Shown: positions 1-7,407 of the stretch, in pieces
Numbering within the stretch: the stretch's first letter is position 1
Layout: each line of letters starts with the position of its first letter
Source: Idiomarina sp. UBA6142
GTDB lineage: Bacteria; Pseudomonadota; Gammaproteobacteria; Enterobacterales; Alteromonadaceae
DNA length: 9,986 nucleotides
Reading direction: 5' to 3'
Assembly: GCA_002423905.1 (NCBI GenBank)
Contig: DIVC01000113.1
Location: 1-9,986 of the forward strand
Made by a program: the position numbers and the translations under genes
Notes under the pieces: model-generated
The model's input: the letters and a program-made list of their open reading frames with translations, nothing else
Database searches by the model: none
What the model was told of the DNA's origin: nothing

Positions 1-3000
1 CAAGCACAGTTAAATTTTACCCTGTGGCTCAACGTCCTCAATGGGGTATTTGATGACGGCTTGTTAACGCTGCGCGATACCAGTTTGCAATGGCAAGCGC
101 AGCAACAAGCGAACGACCTGCGCATCGCCAGCGGTGCTATGCGCTTACGCAGTCAAGGCAATGGTTGGTTGGTGAATAGTACACCACTGACGGTGCAGCA
201 TAACGATGCCGCATGGGAGATCCCGCCGCTGAGCTTTGAACAGCAGCCCGAGCACTGGCAAATGAGTATTGAACAGCTGCCTATTGCGCCATTATTACGG
301 GTCGTCAGCCCACAGGCTGCAGCCACCGAGTTATCTGGTTCGTTATCGGTAAAAATGCGCCAACGTAGCCAACAGCCGCTGTTTTGGCAGGTACAGGGTA
401 GCCAGTTAAGCTGGCCCAATGCGGGTGCAATACCAGGCTTACAGAGTGTCGATTTAACCGTGATTGGGCGTGATGACCAAGCGCAGTGGGCACTGACCGG
501 TGAAGCGGTGACATTGCAGAGTGATGCCGCCTCATATACCCATAGTTGGCAGTTGCCACGGTTGGCCTTAGCGGGTGATTGGCAGTGGCACCAAGGAGCA
601 TGGCAGTTTGCGGTCAACGCCGGCAGTGAAATAGAATTAGAGGGCATGACACTCAGTGTCAGTTCGCGCTTACAGGCGGTTGATGAGGATGTGCTGGTCA
701 GGGCACGGGTGTTCACCACTAACGTTGAACCGCTGGCTATGGATATCCTGCGTGAACATTTACCCATCATCATGGGGGAGAATTTACACGACTATTTATA
801 TACGGGTCTACTCGATGGCCAGGCCGATCATATTGCCATGGTGTGGCGTGGTCGAGTCGGCGAATTTCCTTACTATCAGCAGCAGGGTAGTTTTGCAGCC
901 CAAGCCAATTTGACTGATGTGATGTTTAAGTTCCAACCGAATTGGCTGCCGGTTTATGACACCAATATTGCCTTAAATTTCACCAATGAGCGCATGCATA
1001 TTGTTGCAACTGATGCGCGTTTGGGACAAATGCAATTACCTCGAGTGGATACCGTGATTGCCAATATTAATGCTGCTGATGCAAGCTTAGCGATCAGTGG
1101 CGAGGTGATGGGTCTGGCCGAGCAGTTGCAACCGATCTTTGCGCAATCGCCTTTAGCCGACAGTGTTGCTAGCAGTTTGCAGCAAGTTCAACCAAGTGGC
1201 GCCATAACGGGCGGACTTATGCTGACTATTCCATTAACCACGCCAGCCGCAGGTGAGCCAGCGGTGACCGCCACAGGTCATGTTGATTTCGCTAATAACC
1301 GGCTACAAGTGACCCCGTTGGGACAAAAATTCACTGACTTCAGTGGTCGATTACGCTTCAACAATGAACGTCTGCAGGCCGATAATCTGCGCCTAAAATG
1401 GCAAAATTTACCGCTACAAGCGAGCTTAAATAGCGCCCTGCAAAGCGACGCTTATCAATTAAGCATTGATGTCGATGCAGACTGGCCGTTGGCACAAGCA
1501 CCTCATGCTAATAAAGGTCTTAATGAGCTAGTAAGTGGTCACTTCAAATGGCAGAGCCGGCTCGAAATACGCTTGTTAGAAGGCAGTGATTATGCCTTTC
1601 ACTGGCGTCAACAAAGTACTTTGGCTGATGTAGCGCTGTTACTGCCCGAGCCGCTTAATAAACCACCGGCAGTGGCTTGGCCGATGCAATTACAAGTATC
1701 TGGTGGTCCTGAACATATTCTGATCAATATGGAACTAGCAGAACGCGGGCTGTTGGAACTTCAGCTGACTGGAGATGCGAGCGCGGTCATGCAGGGCTAT
1801 GCCCGTGTGGGCGAGGCCGTCAGTCGTACTCCTAATGCCAATGTGCTGCGCTTGAACCCAACCTTTGCGGTTGATATCAATGCTGACACCATCACCTTAC
1901 AGCAATGGCTCAGCAGCAGTGGTGCCCTGACTGATTGGGTGCAGGCGTGGAGTGCGGCAGTTACTGAAGCCGACACTGCGGCACAGCCTGATCTATTGGT
2001 GCCCGATTTAATTCAACTCAGTAGCAGCTACTTTGATTTGTATGGCTACCCATTAGGGCCCAGTAAAGCGGTGTTGTGGCCTGATGCTGAGCGCGGCTGG
2101 CGGCTTGACTTTGAAGCAGATAATGCGGCTGTGAGTGGTCATATTTTTCACAATGATGAACGGTTACAGGTTGATCTAGAAGCCGAGTTCGTTGATCTGC
2201 CGGCAATCGATACTACTAGCAGTGACGATGACGCGCCGGTATTCACCAATTTCAGTCAGTTCCCACAACTCAGTATCAACTGCAAGCGTTGTCGTTTTGG
2301 CAGTTATAATCTGGGTAGTGTCAATTTAGCGATAGCACCGGATGCCGATGGTTTGTGGTTGCAACAACTGCATTTACAGCAAGGCCGACACCAATTGAAA
2401 GCTGCTGGGCACTGGCGTGCCGCCACCTTGGAGCAGCCGGCGCAGACCAAGCTGAAAGGGAACTTTAACTCAGCTGACTTAGGCGCATTTTTACGTGATC
2501 AGCAAATCACCACCATGGTGCAAGATAGCCCAGCTAATTTTGATTTTGATCTAAGCTGGCAGGGCACGCCATTTGCTTATAACTCAGCTACTTTAAATGG
2601 CACCGTAGGCTGGCGCTTAGGCCAAGGCTACTTGAATGAAGTCAGCGATGGCGCTGCGCGCTTATTCTCGTTGCTCAGTCTGGAAGGTTTGATTCGTAAG
2701 TTGCGCTTTGATTTTCGTGATGTGTTTGCCAACGGCTTGTTCTATACCGAGTTCGGTGGCCAGTTTAGTATTGCCGATGGGGTGGTGCGCACCGATAACA
2801 CGCGCTTAAACGGCTCTGCCGGTGACATGGAAATTAACGGTACGGTCAACCTGGTTAACTCCGAACTGAATTATCAGATATTTTATATCCCCAAGGTCAC
2901 CTCCAGTCTACCGGTGATTGTGGCGTGGATGGTCAACCCACCGTCCGGTCTGGCGGCCTTACTGATTGACCGTATGCTGCATGATGCCCAAGTGATCAGT

Positions 3001-3117
3001 CGACTTGAATACCGCATTACCGGTACCTTGGAGGAGCCACTGGTGGAAGAAGTCGCACGTGATAGTCGCGAGGTTAAACTGCCAGTAGAACCGCCACCAC
3101 AGCCGCTACAGGAATAA
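1..3117 (+). CDS. yhdP: YhdP family AsmA-like protein (5' end outside window)
   Basis: Large envelope protein of the AsmA-like/YhdP family (TIGR02099, DUF3971 type). In E. coli, YhdP is anchored in the inner membrane and spans the periplasm, and with TamB and YdbH it supports phospholipid movement to the outer membrane. The frame is open from base 1 (reads QAQLNFTLWLNVLNG...), so 1038 residues are visible of a family length near 1250-1300; the missing part includes the expected N-terminal membrane helix. A TTG at 61 is in frame but is not the true start. The visible protein is the usual alternation of short amphipathic beta-strand blocks, with a family-typical C-terminus: TSSLPVIVAWMVNPPSGLAA near the end, then LEYRITGTLEEP and a proline-rich tail. 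The only two cysteines form CKRC (visible residues 761-764). It ends four bases before the Nit-like gene, implying co-transcription. Family assignment is firm; function is taken from E. coli. Confidence 0.93.
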   Translation, partial: QAQLNFTLWLNVLNGVFDDGLLTLRDTSLQWQAQQQANDLRIASGAMRLRSQGNGWLVNSTPLTVQHNDAAWEIPPLSFEQQPEHWQMSIEQLPIAPLLRVVSPQAAATELSGSLSVKMRQRSQQPLFWQVQGSQLSWPNAGAIPGLQSVDLTVIGRDDQAQWALTGEAVTLQSDAASYTHSWQLPRLALAGDWQWHQGAWQFAVNAGSEIELEGMTLSVSSRLQAVDEDVLVRARVFTTNVEPLAMDILREHLPIIMGENLHDYLYTGLLDGQADHIAMVWRGRVGEFPYYQQQGSFAAQANLTDVMFKFQPNWLPVYDTNIALNFTNERMHIVATDARLGQMQLPRVDTVIANINAADASLAISGEVMGLAEQLQPIFAQSPLADSVASSLQQVQPSGAITGGLMLTIPLTTPAAGEPAVTATGHVDFANNRLQVTPLGQKFTDFSGRLRFNNERLQADNLRLKWQNLPLQASLNSALQSDAYQLSIDVDADWPLAQAPHANKGLNELVSGHFKWQSRLEIRLLEGSDYAFHWRQQSTLADVALLLPEPLNKPPAVAWPMQLQVSGGPEHILINMELAERGLLELQLTGDASAVMQGYARVGEAVSRTPNANVLRLNPTFAVDINADTITLQQWLSSSGALTDWVQAWSAAVTEADTAAQPDLLVPDLIQLSSSYFDLYGYPLGPSKAVLWPDAERGWRLDFEADNAAVSGHIFHNDERLQVDLEAEFVDLPAIDTTSSDDDAPVFTNFSQFPQLSINCKRCRFGSYNLGSVNLAIAPDADGLWLQQLHLQQGRHQLKAAGHWRAATLEQPAQTKLKGNFNSADLGAFLRDQQITTMVQDSPANFDFDLSWQGTPFAYNSATLNGTVGWRLGQGYLNEVSDGAARLFSLLSLEGLIRKLRFDFRDVFANGLFYTEFGGQFSIADGVVRTDNTRLNGSAGDMEINGTVNLVNSELNYQIFYIPKVTSSLPVIVAWMVNPPSGLAALLIDRMLHDAQVISRLEYRITGTLEEPLVEEVARDSREVKLPVEPPPQPLQE
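3110..3113 (+). promoter_or_regulatory. Ribosome binding site of the Nit-like gene
   Basis: AGGA lies eight bases before the ATG at 3122, inside the last codons of yhdP. It supports this start and translation from a yhdP-containing transcript. No separate promoter is visible in the four-base gap. Confidence 0.55.
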
Positions 3118-3121
3118 CCGT

Positions 3122-3973
3122 ATGAGCCACAGCAACCATCGCCCGCCGCTGCAACTGACGGCGGTGCAGTTAACCAGTAGCCCGGATCCCAGTGACAACT
3201 TAGCCACCTTACGCGACTTGTTTCAGCAGTTACCGCCCGCGCGACCACAATTGGTGGTGTTGCCTGAGGCCTGCCTGTGCTTTGGTGCTGGCGATGAGCG
3301 ACAGCGCGCTATCGCCGAATTACCCGGCAGCGGGCCGATGCAAGAGGGCTTAGCGGCATTGGCGCGGGATTTTGGCGTATGGCTAGTGGCGGGGACCATT
3401 CCACTGATTGACCAGCCGCAGCAACAGCGGTTTAGCGCCGCAAGTTTGCTCTATAACCCAGCCGGTGAGTGCTTGGCACGCTACAACAAAATTAATTTAT
3501 TTGATGTCGAGGTGGCTGATAGTACCGGCACGTATCGAGAATCTGCGGCTACTTTACCGGGTACCGATATCGTCACTGTGACGACTGAAATCGGCACTAT
3601 TGGCATGGCGGTATGTTATGATCTGCGCTTTGCCGAACTGTTTCGCCAACTCCGTTTAGCCGGCGCTGACATTATCGTGTTGCCATCGGCCTTTACCCAA
3701 GTGACCGGTTCAGCGCATTGGCACGTATTAACCCAAGCGCGGGCTATTGAACAGCAATGCGCGCTGGTGGCAGCGGCTCAGGTTGGCCAGCACGCCAATG
3801 GCCGGCAGACTTACGGCCACGCGCTAGTTGTTGATGCCTGGGGTAGCATACAAGCCGATGCTGAGCACACCAGCCCGAGCTTGGCCAGTGCCAGCTTCAA
3901 TGCGTCACGGCAGCAGGATATTCGCGGCACTATGCCGGTACTTAAGCAATTTCAAACTCAGCAGGTGTTTTAA
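3122..3973 (+). CDS. Carbon-nitrogen hydrolase, Nit1/YbeM-like (probable deaminated-glutathione amidase)
   Basis: Nitrilase-superfamily amidase of 283 residues, the usual length for the Nit1 branch. The catalytic residues are visible: Glu49 in VVLPEAC, Lys123 in YNKINLFD, Cys165 in MAVCYDLRF; Glu140 in [10 protein letters not shown] is the likely second glutamate. Resemblance to mammalian Nit1 is close in the blocks around [40 protein letters not shown] and the following [11 protein letters not shown]. Nit1 and bacterial YbeM hydrolyse deaminated glutathione, a transaminase by-product, to alpha-ketoglutarate and Cys-Gly; that is the best functional guess, acting in the cytoplasm. The subfamily call is by remembered resemblance, so a related omega-amidase-like specificity cannot be excluded. 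The gene is packed between yhdP (4 bases) and tldD (2 bases), so it almost certainly shares their transcript. No signal peptide or odd residue was seen. Confidence 0.9.
   Translation: MSHSNHRPPLQLTAVQLTSSPDPSDNLATLRDLFQQLPPARPQLVVLPEACLCFGAGDERQRAIAELPGSGPMQEGLAALARDFGVWLVAGTIPLIDQPQQQRFSAASLLYNPAGECLARYNKINLFDVEVADSTGTYRESAATLPGTDIVTVTTEIGTIGMAVCYDLRFAELFRQLRLAGADIIVLPSAFTQVTGSAHWHVLTQARAIEQQCALVAAAQVGQHANGRQTYGHALVVDAWGSIQADAEHTSPSLASASFNASRQQDIRGTMPVLKQFQTQQVF
3963..3967 (+). promoter_or_regulatory. Ribosome binding site of tldD
   Basis: AGGTG lies eight bases before the tldD ATG at 3976 and within the last codons of the Nit-like gene, fitting translational packing of an operon. Confidence 0.45.
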
Positions 3974-3975
3974 TC

Positions 3976-5415
3976 ATGCAGTCAGCTTTTGATCAGGTCA
4001 CCCATAATCTTTTGACGCAGCGCCAATTAGGCGTTAATGCGTTGCAGCAAGCGTTACAGCAGTTGTATACCGGCGCGATTGATTTTGCCGATATTTATTT
4101 GCAAAGCAGCGTGAACGAATCGTGGGTGCTGGAAGACGGCATTGTTAAAGACGGCAGCTTCCATATTGAAAGCGGTTTAGGGGTGCGTGCTATTCACGGT
4201 GAAAAAACCGGTTTTGCTTATGCCGATGATATTAGCCCACAAGCCCTGCAGCACGCAGCAGCGGCAGCGCGAGGCATTGCAGCTGCCGGCAGTCATGGAC
4301 GCTTGAATGCATGGCAGACGCCGCTGGCAACGCAGCGCTATGAAGCGGTCAATCCGCTACAGAGCCTCAATGAAGTGGCAAAAATTGATTTGTTACGTGA
4401 ATTGGATGCCTATGCACGTAGCCTCGATAGCCGAGTGGTGGAAGTGATCGCTAGCATCAGCGGTAGCTACGATGAAATTTTAGTGGCGGCAACCGATGGT
4501 GTATTGGCCACCGATATTCGGCCGTTGGTGCGGCTCAACTGCACTGTGTTGGTTGAGCACAACGGCAAACGTGAGCGCGGCAGCGCCGGCGGTGGCGCCC
4601 GGGTTGGCTATAGCTATTTCATCACCGACTTACGTTGGCAAGAATATGCCAAAGAAGCAGTGCGGCAAGCCCTGGTAAACCTTGAAGCACGCCCAGCACC
4701 GGCGGGCACTATGCCGGTGGTACTTGGCTCTGGCTGGCCTGGAGTGCTATTGCACGAGGCGGTGGGGCATGGTCTAGAAGGCGATTTTAATCGCAAGGGC
4801 GCTAGTGCTTATGCCGGCAAAGTGGGCCAAATGGTTGCTTCCGAGCATTGTACTATTGTCGATGATGGCACCATCAACGACCGCCGCGGTTCGCTCACGG
4901 TCGATGATGAGGGCACGCCAGCCGGCTATAACGTATTGATAGAAAAAGGCCGTTTGGTCGGTTACATGCAAGATAAACTGAATGCGCGCTTGATGGGAGT
5001 GGCCGCGACTGGTAATGGCCGCCGCGAATCCTACGCGCAATTGCCGATGCCGCGTATGACCAATACTTACATGCTGGCGGGTGAGCATAATCCGGCGGAT
5101 ATTATTAAGAGCGTAAAAAAAGGCATTTACGCGCCACACTTTGCCGGTGGCCAAGTCGATATCACCTCAGGCAAGTTTGTGTTCTCTGCCTCAGAAGCCT
5201 ATTTGATTGAAGACGGTAAAATTACTGCACCCATTAAAGGTGCTACGCTTATTGGCAATGGCCCTGAAGCAATGTGCCAAGTGTCGATGGTCGGTAATGA
5301 CTTAGCGCTTGATGCTGGTGTTGGTGTGTGTGGTAAAGATGGTCAGAGTGTGCCGGTTGGTGTTGGTCAACCCACCTTAAAACTGGATGCACTGACTGTC
5401 GGTGGCACCGCTTAA
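3976..5415 (+). CDS. tldD: Metalloprotease TldD, catalytic subunit of TldD/TldE
   Basis: Zinc-dependent protease subunit of 479 residues, matching the E. coli family length. The zinc site is intact: HEAVGH at residues 260-265 (HExxxH type) within [19 protein letters not shown], and a C-terminal Cys452 in [19 protein letters not shown], equivalent to the third ligand described for E. coli TldD. TldD pairs with TldE to form a cytoplasmic heterodimer with an enclosed active site that trims unfolded peptides; in E. coli it matures microcin B17 and degrades the CcdA antitoxin. The N-terminal half carries the shared TldD/TldE fold (glycine-rich [20 protein letters not shown] around 66-85). The ATG follows the previous stop by two bases. 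The partner gene tldE lies 645 bases downstream, beyond an inverted darP. The TAA stop lies in the loop of a hairpin shared with darP. No RiPP precursor or toxin-antitoxin gene is nearby, so a general peptidase role is most likely. Confidence 0.97.
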   Translation: MQSAFDQVTHNLLTQRQLGVNALQQALQQLYTGAIDFADIYLQSSVNESWVLEDGIVKDGSFHIESGLGVRAIHGEKTGFAYADDISPQALQHAAAAARGIAAAGSHGRLNAWQTPLATQRYEAVNPLQSLNEVAKIDLLRELDAYARSLDSRVVEVIASISGSYDEILVAATDGVLATDIRPLVRLNCTVLVEHNGKRERGSAGGGARVGYSYFITDLRWQEYAKEAVRQALVNLEARPAPAGTMPVVLGSGWPGVLLHEAVGHGLEGDFNRKGASAYAGKVGQMVASEHCTIVDDGTINDRRGSLTVDDEGTPAGYNVLIEKGRLVGYMQDKLNARLMGVAATGNGRRESYAQLPMPRMTNTYMLAGEHNPADIIKSVKKGIYAPHFAGGQVDITSGKFVFSASEAYLIEDGKITAPIKGATLIGNGPEAMCQVSMVGNDLALDAGVGVCGKDGQSVPVGVGQPTLKLDALTVGGTA

Positions 5416-5428
5416 GCGGTTGCCACCG
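5400..5428. terminator. Candidate bidirectional hairpin at convergent tldD/darP ends
   Basis: Imperfect palindrome: CGGTGGCA (5400-5407) pairs with TGCCACCG (5421-5428), and CCGC (5408-5411) pairs with GCGG (5416-5419), with one bulged T at 5420 and the loop TTAA (5412-5415). This gives 12 GC-rich base pairs, formed by either strand's transcript. The loop holds the TAA stops of both genes. No T-run follows on either side, so this is not a canonical intrinsic terminator; it may act with Rho, as a 3'-end protector against exonucleases, or by stopping converging polymerases. Structure is seen; function is inferred. Confidence 0.5.
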
Positions 5429-5921
5429 TACGTAAATATTTGAACAGCTCACGAGCTGCGGCGGGAGGTTTGCCAAGCTGCAGTTCTTTGCTGGCGTTAC
5501 GTTGTAACTGGCGCAGTTGTTGCCGGTCAGCCTGCGGATACAGGTCCATGAAGGCCTGAATGGCGCTATCGCCTTCAGCAACAATGGCATCACGATGCTT
5601 TTCTAGCTGATGAAACAAGGCATTCATAGCATCATGTTGGTGTTCAACGTCATGCAGAGCTTGTTCAATAGCAGTGGTATCGCGTTGCCGCATTAATTTA
5701 CCCACTAATTGAACTTGGCGCCGATAGCCCTCACGTTTACCGCGAATACGTTGTGCCAACAAAATAGCATCGCGCAGCATATCGTCCATAGGGATCTTGG
5801 CCAACTGCGATGGCACGAGGGCAATCAGTTTTTCACCAATATCTTGCTGGGCCTCGGCTTCGCGCTTTTGCTGTGACTTGGTGATGTAGTAAATTTCGTC
5901 GTCGTCGTACTGATTGCTCAT
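5412..5921 (-). CDS. darP: Ribosome biogenesis factor DarP (YjgA/DUF615 family)
   Basis: Small basic helical protein of 169 residues; E. coli YjgA/DarP has 183, the difference lying mainly in the N-terminal acidic segment. DarP binds late 50S precursors and helps the peptidyl-transferase region mature. Family features seen: acidic start YDDDEI (5-10) followed by [12 protein letters not shown], then [18 protein letters not shown] (42-59), [19 protein letters not shown] (63-81), [10 protein letters not shown] (102-111), [20 protein letters not shown] (128-146), and [14 protein letters not shown] (151-164). The ATG at 5921 is preceded by a weak AGG about eight bases upstream. It faces tldD tail to tail with a four-base overlap and is divergent from tldE. 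In E. coli yjgA and pmbA are likewise divergent neighbours. No sign of damage. Confidence 0.95.
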   Translation of the reverse strand: MSNQYDDDEIYYITKSQQKREAEAQQDIGEKLIALVPSQLAKIPMDDMLRDAILLAQRIRGKREGYRRQVQLVGKLMRQRDTTAIEQALHDVEHQHDAMNALFHQLEKHRDAIVAEGDSAIQAFMDLYPQADRQQLRQLQRNASKELQLGKPPAAARELFKYLRTVATA

Positions 5922-5988
5922 GCTTTGCCTGTTGGTTTGCTGGCGTGTGGTTACAGTCGACAGTTTAGCATTAGAAGCGTTAAACCGA

Positions 5989-6002
5989 CATGACTAATCA
6001 TG
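5989..6002. repeat. Short palindrome (operator-like) in the darP/tldE gap
   Basis: CATGA (5989-5993) and TCATG (5998-6002) are perfect inverted arms around CTAA. The site sits where a repressor could affect both divergent promoters, touching the first base of the weak tldE -10 candidate. No known regulator is recognised from this sequence, and short palindromes of this size arise by chance. Confidence 0.25.
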
Positions 6003-6050
6003 ATAAACTCAATGGCATAACGCCACCGTTCACCAGTTCAAGCCGATTAC

Positions 6051-6054
6051 GGAG
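6051..6054 (+). promoter_or_regulatory. Ribosome binding site setting the GTG start of tldE
   Basis: GGAG lies six bases before the GTG at 6061. The ATG at 6056 is only one base away from GGAG, is out of frame and meets TGA after two codons. The in-frame ATG at 6073 lacks an equally placed ribosome binding site. This favours the GTG. Confidence 0.6.
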
Positions 6055-6060
6055 TATGCA

Positions 6061-7407
6061 GTGACCCCAGATATGCAGCAATTACGCCAAGAAATGCACG
6101 ATGTAGAGCAGGCTGTTGCAGAGGCCGTCGCCTTTGCTAAAAAGCTCGGCAGCAGCGCGGTAGAATGTGCTATCAGCCGCAGTCGTGGTATCAACGTAGG
6201 CACCCGTTTAGGTGAGGTAGAAACCGTTGAGTTTAATCAAGATGGCGCCTTGGGCATCACCTTGTACCGTGGCCAACAAAAAGGCTCGTCGTCGACCACC
6301 GATTTAACCCCTGCGGCCATTCGTGCGGCAGTCGAAAAAGCCAATGATATTGCCCGTTTTACCTCGCCAGACCCCTATGCCGGATTGGCTCCTGCGGAGC
6401 TTATGGCGGAGCACATTGCTGATTTGGAGTTGTGTCACCCAGCCGACCAAAGTGCTGAATTTGCGCTCGAGCAAGCGCTAGCCTGCGAGCGTCACGCCTT
6501 GGGCTTAGACCCGCGCATTGTTAACTCTGATGGCGCTAGTTACAGCAGTCATGTGGGTTATCGCGTGTACGGTAACAGCCACGGTTTCTTAGCCGGCTAT
6601 TTGCAGTCGCGCCATAGTTTGAGTTGTTCGCTGATTGCCAAAAGCGGTGACGCCATGCAGCGTGATTACAGCTATACCGTTGCGCGTAAGCGCGAACAGT
6701 TATGGAGCCCAGAGCAAGTGGCGCAACAGGCGGTAGCAGCTACACTAGCACGCTTAGATGCGCGTAAGCTGGCTACCGCACACGTACCGGTAATTTTTCG
6801 TGCAGATGTGGCCAACTCACTGTTTGGGCACTTGGTCGGTGCGATCAGCGGCGGTAATTTGTATCGTAAATCAAGTTTCTTGCTGGACCACCTCGGTAAG
6901 CAGGTGCTGCCCAGCTGGCTGACTATTCGTGAGTTGCCGCATTTGCCGGGTGCTTTGGCGAGTAGCCCGTTTGATCAAGAAGGCGTTGCCACCATTGAAC
7001 GCGATATCATTACCGACGGGGTGTTGCAGACCTATCTGACCACCAGTTATTCGGCGCGCAAACTCGGTTTACAACCAACCGGTCATGCTGGTGGTATTCA
7101 CACCTGGCAGGTCAGTGACAGCGGAGTGAATCTCGCACAAATGTGCCGCGAGATGGGGAGTGGTTTATTGGTGACGGAATTGATGGGGCAGGGCGTTAAC
7201 TTGCTCACCGGTGATTACTCCCGTGGTGCAGCAGGTTTTTGGATAGAAAACGGGGAAATTCAGTTCCCGGTAGAAGAAATCACTATTGCTGGCAATCTCA
7301 AGCAGATGTTGGCCACCATTGTTGCCGTCGGTAATGATGTCGATCTGCGTCATGGTGTACGCACCGGCTCCGTGTGGGTTGACTCACTGCGCCTCGCTGG
7401 GGTGTAG
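6061..7407 (+). CDS. tldE: Metalloprotease partner subunit TldE (PmbA)
   Basis: Non-catalytic partner of TldD; the two form the heterodimeric TldD/TldE protease. With the GTG start it has 448 residues, close to the 450 of E. coli PmbA. Strong family blocks: TRLGEVETVEFNQDGALGITLY (48-69), ARFTSPDPYAG (98-108), VYGNSHGFLAGYLQSRHSLS (169-188), SLFGHLVGAISGGNLYRKSSFLLD (253-276), and TSYSARKLGLQPTGHAGGIH followed by the TELMGQGVNLLTGDYSRGAAGFWIENGEI block. The segment aligned with the TldD zinc helix reads SLFGHLVGA (His257) and lacks HExxxH, as expected for TldE. The gene has its own promoter region, shared with divergent darP, so the two protease subunits are probably transcribed separately although they sit in one locus. 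Its TAG stop abuts the mgtE stop on the other strand without a gap. Confidence 0.96.
   Translation: MTPDMQQLRQEMHDVEQAVAEAVAFAKKLGSSAVECAISRSRGINVGTRLGEVETVEFNQDGALGITLYRGQQKGSSSTTDLTPAAIRAAVEKANDIARFTSPDPYAGLAPAELMAEHIADLELCHPADQSAEFALEQALACERHALGLDPRIVNSDGASYSSHVGYRVYGNSHGFLAGYLQSRHSLSCSLIAKSGDAMQRDYSYTVARKREQLWSPEQVAQQAVAATLARLDARKLATAHVPVIFRADVANSLFGHLVGAISGGNLYRKSSFLLDHLGKQVLPSWLTIRELPHLPGALASSPFDQEGVATIERDIITDGVLQTYLTTSYSARKLGLQPTGHAGGIHTWQVSDSGVNLAQMCREMGSGLLVTELMGQGVNLLTGDYSRGAAGFWIENGEIQFPVEEITIAGNLKQMLATIVAVGNDVDLRHGVRTGSVWVDSLRLAGV

Larger units (their letters stand above)
5922..6060. promoter_or_regulatory. Divergent promoter region between darP and tldE
   Basis: This 139-bp gap must hold promoters for both flanking genes. 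On the minus strand an extended -10 (TGC then TAAACT; plus bases 5962-5970) would start darP about seven bases further on, leaving a leader near 34 bases; no good -35 is seen. On the plus strand, TTAAAC (5980-5985) and GATAAA (6002-6007), 16 bases apart, are a weak candidate for tldE. Between and overlapping these is a perfect palindrome, CATGA-CTAA-TCATG (5989-6002), which could be an operator. Gene layout makes promoter activity very likely; the exact boxes are low confidence. Confidence 0.5.

Noticed and set aside
153..773. 206-codon open frame on the minus strand inside yhdP
   Set aside because: Antisense to a clear coding frame, cysteine- and serine-rich low-likelihood product, no ribosome site or family resemblance.
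61..3117. yhdP as a complete gene starting at the TTG at base 61
   Set aside because: The same frame is open and YhdP-like back to base 1, and the family is about 200 residues longer; the gene is truncated by the window edge.
2883..3248. 121-codon minus-strand frame across the yhdP/Nit junction
   Set aside because: Lies opposite two real genes, with a glycine/serine/cysteine-rich composition typical of antisense reading.
5115..5121. Seven-A run in tldD as a slippage or frameshift site
   Set aside because: It encodes part of the ordinary SVKKG segment and the frame continues with conserved TldD sequence; no downstream pseudoknot or alternative frame of interest was seen.
4774..5154. 126-codon minus-strand frame inside tldD
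   Set aside because: Antisense to the conserved zinc-site half of TldD; no supporting signals.
6056..6064. Two-codon upstream reading frame ATG-CAG-TGA overlapping the tldE GTG
   Set aside because: Its ATG is one base from the GGAG, too close for initiation; probably chance.
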